Origin: Stramonita haemastoma
Lineage: Eukaryota > Mollusca > Gastropoda > Neogastropoda > Muricidae
Direction of reading: 5' to 3'
Length of the DNA stretch: 14,248 bases
Assembly: GCA_030674155.1 (NCBI GenBank)
Contig: JASPKP010004919.1
Location: forward strand, 2,501-16,748
Part shown: piece after piece, positions 8,473 through 14,248 of the stretch
Position numbering within the stretch: position 1 is the first letter of the stretch
Layout of the letters: every line of letters starts with the position of its first letter
Position numbers and translations under genes: made by a program
The notes under the pieces: model-generated
What the model was told of the DNA's origin: nothing
Databases searched by the model: none
Seen by the model: the letters and a program-made list of their open reading frames with translations, nothing else

Positions 8473-8894
8473 AACCTTTTCACCCTGTAACTTTCTTTTG
8501 AAAGCCAGGAGAAGAGGATCATCATCGTTCTGTTATGCTCTTGAATCATACATGTTGACCCCTAAAAGCTTAAACACTGGAGTTAATGTTAGAAAAAGAG
8601 AACAAGCAGCAGTAGCAAAACTGTTCACTGTGCAGCGCCATTCTTCACCCCCACAACAACCTTTCAGCAACCAGGCCTCAGTCACAGCTTTGATCAGCAC
8701 AGCTACTGAAGCGTGACTATTCCAACCAATCATGCGTGGCTGTTTCTCCTTGTGCAAGGACCGTGACCTGGGCACAGGTGACTTCAAAGACGTTAACAGC
8801 CAGGTAATCAGGGTGACGCCTGGTCACGGTTAACTGGCGATGGAAAGAGCTTTTGTCTGAGAGGTTTTGTTTTCTGTATTGAAGTTTGTGTGTA
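8473..8894 (+). repeat. family A repeat, copy 8: right arm of long inverted repeat
   Basis: Best-preserved plus-oriented copy and inverted partner of 4329-4755. Landmarks in order: GCAAAACTGTTCACTGTGCA, CTTTGATC (8688-8695), CAATCATGCGTGGC, CAGGTGACTTCAAAGACG (8775-8792), TAATCAGGGTGACG and GGTCACGGTTAACTGG. Homology ends near GAAGTTTGTGTGT at 8894; a T-run follows outside it at 8901-8920. No protein is encoded. Confidence 0.88.
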
Positions 8895-9013
8895 TTAGCC
8901 AGTTTTTTTTTTTCTTTTTCCTTTTTTTTCTATTCACTGGTGTGTTTTTTTCTCTCTCTACAGCATGTAAATTTGTAGGATTAGGAAAATTGCCATTCAT
9001 TTATTTTTTGAAT

Positions 9014-9078
9014 GGTGTGTGTGTGTGTGCGTGCGTGTTGTGTGTGTGTGTGGTGTGTGTGTGTGTGTGTGTGTGTGT
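9014..9078. repeat. (GT)n microsatellite
   Basis: GT dinucleotides with GC interruptions at 9029-9035. Confidence 0.95.
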
Positions 9079-9149
9079 CAGATTTTATATTGACTGAAGC
9101 ATTTTCCCAATATTTTCTTATATAGTAGATGTAGAGGTCTGTCATGTTG

Positions 9150-9298
9150 CACACACACACATACATGCACACACATGCACACACATGCACACACATGCAT
9201 ATGTATGCATGAACACACACATATACACATGCACGCGCACACACACGCATACACACACATGCATGCGTGCACGCATGCACATACAAACACATACTAAC
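9150..9298. repeat. (CA)n/(ACACATGCAC)n array
   Basis: Alternating purine-pyrimidine sequence. The left part has about four units of a ten-base ACACATGCAC period (9165-9200). It is opposite in orientation to the GT tract 70 bases upstream. Confidence 0.93.
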
Positions 9299-9316
9299 AC
9301 TAGAAAGAGAGAAGGG

Positions 9317-9352
<36 letters not shown>
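9317..9352. repeat. (ACAG)n microsatellite
   Basis: About eight perfect ACAG units, then CAAACAGAGAGAG. Confidence 0.96.
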
Positions 9353-9358
<6 letters not shown>

Positions 9359-9512
9359 GAGAGGCAAAATGACACTGATATAGATGAAAAAGTAATTGTA
9401 GAGAAAAGAAGGAGGGGAAAGCTCCATTTACAGATAATCTTTTAAAAAGAAAATGCAACAAAACAGTAAGAAAATCAAAAGAACTCCATTGGGGGGGGGG
9501 TATTCTTTTCTT

Positions 9513-9785
9513 CGAGGATAATGGAGTAAGTACTGTGCTTTTTGTTACATTCAGTCCCCATGTGTATGCGGTTTTGTAAAATTTTTCATCCATTCCCACA
9601 CAGGTATTGATATGTGTAAAATGTTCTGTGTGCATTCACACATGGCACCTCGGTTTAAAGTCTCATCTGAAAGACTTTTAAGGTAAGTGGAGTTGGCACT
9701 GATGTTAACTCCAGAGGAAAATAGAACCCAGGTCAGCAGGTCATGAGCGCAGTGCACAATGCTCTAATCAACCAGGGCTATCCCG
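9513..9785 (-). mobile_element. SINE copy, diverged, with tRNA-like head
   Basis: On the minus strand the head starts near 9785 (GGGATAGCCCTGGTTG) with a decayed B box (GGGTTCTAT). The core follows with TAACATCAGTGCCAACTCCAC, AAAGTCTTTCAGATGAGAC and TTTAAACCGAGGTGCC. The tail has CCGCATACACATGGGGACTG and ends in TACTCCATTATCCTCG near 9513. It is shorter in the middle than the copy at 9925-10262. A run of ten G at 9491-9500 lies just past the tail. Confidence 0.75.
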
Positions 9786-9924
9786 TTGTTGTGGAGGGTA
9801 TGATAAATTCCCAGCAGAGACACAGTCTCAGGCAGGGACTATCATTCAAACAGGAGGAAATGTTCCATCTCACATGGTTGGTGACCACAAACAGAACTCC
9901 TGACCACTTTTTTACCAAAGGCTT
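9786..9924. other. unassigned spacer between two SINEs
   Basis: No gene or repeat recognised. Confidence 0.4.
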
Positions 9925-10262
9925 CTTTATTCTTTATTCTTTTATATCAAGGATATTGAAATCAGCACTTATGTGCTTTTTACAATCAGTCCCCGTGTGT
10001 ATGCAGTTTTGCAAACCTTGTCATCTGTTCCCACCTAGCACACAATGGCCTACTCTTACGAAAAGCGGAACAGGATTTAACGTGTGCGCAAGATGATGTG
10101 CGTGCGTTCGCACACGGGACCTCGGTTTATAGTCTCATACCAAGGACTTTTCGGGAGAGTGGAGTCAGCACTGATGTTAACTCCAGGGGAAAATCCCATA
10201 AACGGGAATTGAACCCGGGTGGTCAAATTGCGAGTGCAATGTTCTGACCACTAGGCTATCCC
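9925..10262 (-). mobile_element. full-length tRNA-derived SINE with A and B boxes
   Basis: Best SINE in the window. On the minus strand the A box TAGCCTAGTGG (complement of 10248-10258) and B box GGTTCAATTCC (complement of 10205-10215) match the RNA polymerase III promoter consensus with tRNA-like spacing of about 32 bases. The core contains GTTAACATCAGTGCTGACTC, AAAGTCCTTGGTATGAGAC and AAACCGAGGTCCCGTGTGCG. The tail ends with an imperfect ATAAAGA repeat at about 9925-9940. The core resembles the conserved central-domain class known from invertebrate SINEs, but I cannot assign a named domain. I saw no clear target-site duplication. Confidence 0.85.
10205..10258 (-). promoter_or_regulatory. 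internal RNA polymerase III promoter (A and B boxes) of the SINE
   Basis: The complement of 10248-10258 reads TAGCCTAGTGG (A box). The complement of 10205-10215 reads GGTTCAATTCC (B box). Both fit the type 2 polymerase III promoter, so this copy could still be transcribed. The remaining cloverleaf pairing looks poor. Confidence 0.7.
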
Positions 10263-10271
10263 ATCCCCTAT

Positions 10272-10431
10272 CTGACCATATCCAGTGGTCACCGTGATAA
10301 CCTGGCTGTGAAGTCTGTGAAGTCACCTGTGCCCCCTGTCATGGTCCATGCAACAAGGAGACAAGAGTCACGCATGATTGGCCGGCACTGGTCAGTCACG
10401 CTTGAGTGACGTCACAGATCAAAGCTGTTCT
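10272..10431 (-). repeat. family A repeat, copy 7
   Basis: GATAACCTGGCTGTGAAGTC, GTGAAGTCACCTGTGCCCC (within 10318-10336), GTCATGGTCC, CACGCATGATTGGC, CAGTCACGCTTGAG and GATCAAAG (10417-10424) lie in the same order as the 4329-4755 copy. The element abuts the head of the SINE at 9925-10262. It contains a perfect TGACGTCA palindrome at 10407-10414, which the other copies lack. Confidence 0.78.
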
Positions 10432-10714
10432 TTTGGTCAGCTAAAATGGACACAGCGGAAAAGCTTTTTCCAGATCGAATAATAAAGGGTTTTTTCTGCA
10501 ACGTGATTGCTTTATAAAGCGACAAAGCCCATCTATTTTAACAAGGCTTTGAGGATGAACAAACAGAAATGGGCAAAAAGATAGAAGAAGAATGTTGGAA
10601 GTAAATGGAGAAAAGTAGAAAGGGGGTGGCAGAGGGTTAAAAGACTGAGGTACATAATTATGAGTGGAGGTTGGGATGAGTGAGAAGGACTGGTGAAAAA
10701 AAACACCTTTCACA
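10432..10714. other. unassigned intergenic DNA, becoming purine-rich
   Basis: No gene recognised. From about 10555 the plus strand is mostly A and G. Confidence 0.4.
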
Positions 10715-10722
10715 GGTCAAAA

Positions 10723-10905
10723 GAGTGAGACAGACAGACAGAGACAGAGAGAGGCACAGACAAACAAACAGACACAGACAGACACAGACACAAACACAGA
10801 AGAGACGGACAGATAGACAGAGACAGGTACACAGAGAGAGAGAGAAAAAAAGACGCAAATAAAGACAGAGAAACATACAGACATTGAGAGACAGACAGGA
10901 AGACA
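10723..10905. repeat. degenerate ACAG/GACA array
   Basis: GACAGACA-type units interspersed with GAGAGAG and AAACA units, leading directly into the GAA array. Confidence 0.85.
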
Positions 10906-11057
10906 GAGAAAAGAAGAAGAAGAAGAAGAAGAAGAAGAAGAAGAAGAAGAAGAAAGAAGAAGAAGAAGAAGAAGAAGAAGGAGCAGAAGAAGAAGAAAGA
11001 AGAAGAAGAAGAAGAAGAAGAAGAAGAAGAAGAAGAAGAAGAAGAAAAAAAAAGAAA
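10905..11057. repeat. (GAA)n/(AAG)n polypurine array
   Basis: Two runs of uninterrupted purines (10905-10983 and 10985-11057) broken by a single C at 10984. They are made mainly of GAA units. A motif AAAGAAATGGAGGAAGAA is then repeated at 11050-11094. Confidence 0.96.
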
Positions 11058-11699
11058 TGGAGGAAGAAGAAGAAGAAAAGAAATGGAGGAAGAACAACAG
11101 AAAATTAAGAGAATTGGACACGCAGAAGGTCTTTCTTAAGAACCCCTCTCTTCGAAAATGTTTCGGCACTTAACTCCAGCTTGGAGTGGAAAAGAGAAAA
11201 TAAATACACTACACACAAGAGACTCCGAGATATCAGAGGGTAAATAAAGCGGAGAAGAGAGCAGGAAAGACAGAATATCCAAGAAAAAGACAGAGACGAG
11301 GAGAGGGGGGAAAAGAAAACAATCCAAGAGATAGAAGGTAAGAAAATGAAAATTACGAAGAAAATGATAGGAGAAAAGAAAAGAAAAGTCCTAAGAGAGA
11401 AAAGGGGTTAAAAAAAAAAGAAAAAAAAGAAAACAACATATCTGTTGAGAGAATAGAGGAGAGAAAAAGATAGATTAAAAAATATCCTAGTAGAAAAATG
11501 TTTTTAAGATAAATAAAGCAGGAAAGGGGAGAAAGCAGTAGGAAAGAAAACGGAAAATATTCCCCAAGAGAAGAGGAGGAAAATAACAGAAAGAAAATTC
11601 TGCAAGAAAAAAGGAGAAAGAAAAAAAGTGAAATGAAACACTGTGTGAGGAATATGGTTAATCAGAGAAGGGGGAAGAGGCAGACACAGACAGACCAGC
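11058..11699. other. purine-rich intergenic DNA
   Basis: Strongly A+G-biased plus strand without a simple period: GAGAGGGG, AAAAGAAAAG and similar words. No gene, SINE or family A copy was seen. Confidence 0.6.
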
Positions 11700-11710
11700 T
11701 GGAAGACAGA

Positions 11711-11819
11711 GATAGATATATATATATAGAGAGAGAGAGATATATATATATATAGATATAGATATATATATATAGATATATATAGATATATATATGATTA
11801 TATATATATATATATATTT
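11711..11819. repeat. (TA)n/(GATATA)n microsatellite
   Basis: TA and GATATA units with an internal GAGAGAGAGA. It is contiguous with the tail of the SINE that follows. Confidence 0.95.
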
Positions 11820-11990
11820 GTTTATTTAGAGGATAATGGAATAAGCACTTACGCACTTCTTTACATCCAGTCCACGTGTGTATGCAGTTTTCTAATTGTC
11901 ATCCGTTCCCATCGGCATACAATGGCCTACTCTTCCGAAAAGGGGAACGGGTTTTAACGTGTGCGCAAGATGTTCTGCGTGCGTTCGGCG
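11820..11990 (-). mobile_element. SINE, tail and core only (head missing)
   Basis: On the minus strand: GCGCACACGTTAAAACCCGT, then CCTTTTCGGAAGAGTAGGCC, CCGATGGGAACGGATGAC, GCATACACACGTGGACTGGA, then AAGTGCTTATTCCATTATCC and a terminal CTAAATAAA that runs into the TA array. The core breaks off near 11990 and there is no A or B box, so this is a 5'-truncated copy of the 9925-10262 family. Confidence 0.85.
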
Positions 11991-12362
11991 ATCCTACCCT
12001 CTGAAAATTCTGTGTTAGAATGGTTTTCTTTTCTATCATTATTGTTTCTGTCTTTTTTCTTTTAGTACTTTTCCTTCTCTTGGTTATTTCATGTTTTCCT
12101 CTCATTCTTCTGCCTTTTTTTCAAGAAAGCCTGACAACCTTGTGTTCTTAACATGTTCTGTGACGTTTTGTCTGTATTGCTTTGTTCTGGTCACCACGTC
12201 GAAAAAGGGTTAAGCACTGAGGTGTGCACGGGATGTTCTGCCTATACTGTGGGATCTCATATGTATTTTTTTTATTACTTTGAAGTGGTCTTTATTACAC
12301 TCTTCGTAATCACAGGCTGATTTAATTAAAGCAGAATGCTATTTTGTGTCCGTGCGTGCATG
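11991..12362. other. intergenic DNA with a possible SINE core scrap
   Basis: T-rich sequence. At about 12198-12259 GTCGAAAAAGGGTTAAG, GGTGTGCACGGGATGTTCTG and GTGGGATCTCA resemble, in order, part of the minus-strand SINE core, so a decayed fragment is possible but weak. No gene was seen. Confidence 0.4.
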
Positions 12363-12386
12363 CGTTCGTGCGTGGGTGGGTGCATG

Positions 12387-12504
<118 letters not shown>

Positions 12505-12646
12505 AATGTGTGTGTGTGCGCGCATGTTTGTGTGTGTGTGTGTAGGGAGGGGGGTAGGCAGGTTAAGGTTGATGGTGCTTGGTGTTTAAGGCGATGGCAG
12601 TGTGTTGATTTTGAACTTGAAATTATTGTTCATCGAAGGTTTGTTT

Positions 12647-12765
12647 GGGTGGTTGGTTGGTTGATTGGTTGGCTGGTTGGTTGGTTGGTGTTTTGTTATT
12701 TATTTCTTTATCTATTTCTTTCTTTCTTTATGTATGTATTTGTTTGTTTGTATATTTATTTTTAA
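12647..12765. repeat. (TTGG)n followed by TTTA/TTTC/TTTG tetranucleotides
   Basis: TTGG-type units with GATT and GGCT variants to about 12690, then a degenerate T-rich tetranucleotide array. Confidence 0.88.
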
Positions 12766-13393
12766 ATAATGAAGTTGCAGGTTTGACAAGGCTTTCGTGA
12801 TGGACGGAGCTATGAACAACATAAAACTGCAATGACCCGGGGGCACAGTTATGAAAACCTCTTAGCTTCAGTCCTCTAAGCGCTGTCAAGAGTTGTACTT
12901 GTCCCTGACCCTTGACTTTAGGACAAAGAGGATTACAGATCTGCTGCCCATTGCTTTGTTCCCTGTGTTAGTGCACCCTGGAGGAGATTAACAATCGGTG
13001 TACACTCTGCCTATAAGTACTGGGTAACTTAATTAATGGAGCCCCTTGGTAAGAGTCAATGATAGGATCATATGGAGTCGTTTTATTTATATACACTTTC
13101 TAGCAGCTGGAGCCATTGTTAATCTCTTAGACATTTTCTTTTTTTTTATATTGATAAAAGGTCTTTTCCTCTACGTGCATTAATTTTTTTTTTTTTTAAA
13201 CAAGGAGGGCTTCAACTTGTTTGAGTAGATGGCAGTATGGAGTCTGTTTTTTTAAGCTGTGTGCACGATGTTGGCATTATAAAAGACTTTTTAGAACAAA
13301 AATGCTTAAAGATAGAGAAGAAGAAAAAACACGTCAGGAATGTTCTCAACTGAAACCCTCTTTAGATCATCTAGGCTCTATATAGCTCTATTC
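12766..13393. other. unassigned intergenic DNA
   Basis: No gene or SINE was recognised. A perfect 12-bp inverted repeat (GAGATTAACAAT at 12984-12995 and its complement at 13115-13126) frames about 119 bases. T-runs occur at 13138-13147 and 13184-13197. Confidence 0.5.
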
Positions 13394-13415
13394 TATTATT
13401 ATTATTATTATTATT

Positions 13416-13460
<45 letters not shown>
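13394..13460. repeat. (ATT)n(ATC)n microsatellite
   Basis: ATT units to about 13417, then ATC units to 13460. The poly-His and poly-Asp/Asn frames through it are artefacts. Confidence 0.97.
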
Positions 13461-13624
13461 TGTGTCATATTTCTCATTTGGTTTACTGGCAAACCATATG
13501 TATTTGTCGGGATACTGGTACGTATATCTCTTGGCATGTGCGTGTGTGCGCATATTCGCGAGAAGAGGGAAGGGGGAGAGCTATTTTGCCAGCACAGTTG
13601 GAAAGTACTTCCTTACTCTTTCCT

Positions 13625-13833
13625 TTTTTCAACTGTCGTGGGTTCTTTTGACCTGCGCAAGTCCATAAGCACACAGGTCCAACTGGTTTAGAGTCTCCTC
13701 CGAAAGACGGACTTTGACATTCATTCCGATTTCCCTGTCAAACTGAGAAGGCTGGGAACCGAACCCAGAATCTCACGGTTTGCTTCTTAGGCAGGCTGAA
13801 CGTCTAAACCGTTCTTCCATCTTCCTTCTCAAC
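13625..13833 (-). mobile_element. tRNA-derived SINE, third type of head, shared core
   Basis: On the minus strand an A-box-like TGGAAGAACGG (complement of 13809-13819) is followed by B box GGTTCGGTTCC (complement of 13755-13765), one base from consensus. The body then reads AAAGTCCGTCTTTCGGAGGA, GACTCTAAACCAGTTGGACC and TGTGTGCTTATGGAC. The stretch from TCTTTCGG to GTGTGC parallels the core of the 9925-10262 SINE, whereas the tRNA-like head and the tail differ. Confidence 0.7.
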
Positions 13834-13984
13834 AGTTAGTTTGATTAACATCACAGTGCAAGAGGTTGAGGATGAATCAGGATTGCCAGCGCTACAACAT
13901 ATGCAACACAACGATTTCAGACCCTCTCTTTTGTAAACTGTTTATTTGCAAAATTAAGCCCTGCCATTTTATGTTTAGTTTACT

Positions 13985-14248
13985 GTCTCTCTGTCTGCTT
14001 ATGAATCTAACTGTCTTTTCTGCCTGCCTTCCTACATAACTGTACTCTGTCTGTCTGTGTCTCTGCCTGCCTGTCTGTCTGTGTCTGTGTCTGTCTGCCT
14101 GTGTCTGTGTCTGTGTCTGTCTGTCTGTGTCTCTGTCTGTGTCTGTCTGCCTGTGTCTCTGTCTGTGTCTGTCTGTCTGTGTCTCTGTCTGTGTCTGTCT
14201 GCCTGTCTGTCTGTGTCTCTGCCTGTCTGTCTGTCTGTGTCTCTGTCT
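13985..14248. repeat. (CTGT)n / CTGTGT / CTGCCTGT array, open at window end
   Basis: Degenerate from 13985, dense from about 14046. Four-, six- and eight-base words are arranged in a higher-order pattern (for example GTGTCTGTCTGCCTGTGTCT recurs). It runs off the end of the window, so its true length is unknown. Confidence 0.93.

Noticed and set aside
8533..8787. Small frame at 8533-8787 (-) that resembles the one at 4435-4635 (+), suggesting a conserved peptide
   Set aside because: The resemblance follows from the two inverted-repeat arms. The other family A copies do not preserve the frame and I see no protein motif.
8951..8963. Polypyrimidine tract ending in CTACAG, like a 3' splice site
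   Set aside because: No coding exon follows; it runs into a GT microsatellite. Such sites are common by chance in T-rich DNA.
13200..13300. Possible further SINE core fragment (GTGTGCACGATGTTGGC, AAAAGACTTTTTAG)
   Set aside because: Only two short words resemble the core and spacing is wrong; not enough to annotate.

Overview
This window reads as eukaryotic, non-genic, repeat-dominated DNA. It looks like a metazoan genome with very dense microsatellites, several tRNA-derived SINE copies and one Jockey/I-like non-LTR retrotransposon fragment. The mixture (tRNA-headed SINEs sharing a central domain, long TAC/TGC, ATC, GT, GAA, ACAG and ATTGT arrays) fits a marine invertebrate. I favour a mollusc, perhaps a gastropod, but that is an inference from general character and not from a diagnostic gene. 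I see no host protein-coding gene, rRNA, true tRNA, CRISPR array or bacterial operon. Almost all other open frames are translations of microsatellites (poly-Tyr/Cys, poly-Asp, poly-Ser, Cys-Val, Thr-His).

Layout. 1-541: AT-rich flank, probably including the 3' untranslated end of the retroelement. 542-2042, minus strand: a 5'-truncated reverse transcriptase with an intact catalytic palm and a C-terminal CCHC knuckle. Its open frame continues (to 2167) into the antisense of a neighbouring SINE. 2043-2465, plus: one SINE copy and a second partial copy of the same core. 2466-3060: a repeat-like block built around a (TAC)n(TGC)n array. 3240-3535, minus: a second type of tRNA-derived SINE with an exact B box.

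3845-8894 and 10272-10431: at least eight copies, in both orientations, of an unnamed dispersed repeat, called 'family A' here. Its two best copies form an inverted pair of about 420 bp (4329-4755 and 8473-8894) enclosing about 3.7 kb. Two others lie in a tandem duplication of about 460-500 bp (7387-8345) that carries an ATTGT pentanucleotide array. 9000-9352: opposed GT and CA tracts followed by an ACAG array. 9513-9785 and 9925-10262, minus: two further SINE copies, the second with near-consensus A and B boxes. 10555-11720: about 1.1 kb of purine-rich strand around a GAA array. 11700-11990: a TA-rich array abutting the tail of a 5'-truncated SINE. 12363-12765: a long GT tract and tetranucleotides. 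12766-13390: nothing recognised. 13394-13460: ATT/ATC array. 13625-13833, minus: a SINE with a different head but a shared core. 13985-14248: a CTGT-type array running off the window.

The only protein machinery is the retroelement reverse transcriptase. The SINEs would depend on some LINE's enzyme for mobility, but nothing here shows that this LINE is the partner. Family A is the best candidate for something undescribed. It has no recognisable coding capacity or tRNA head, yet three short blocks are conserved across its copies.
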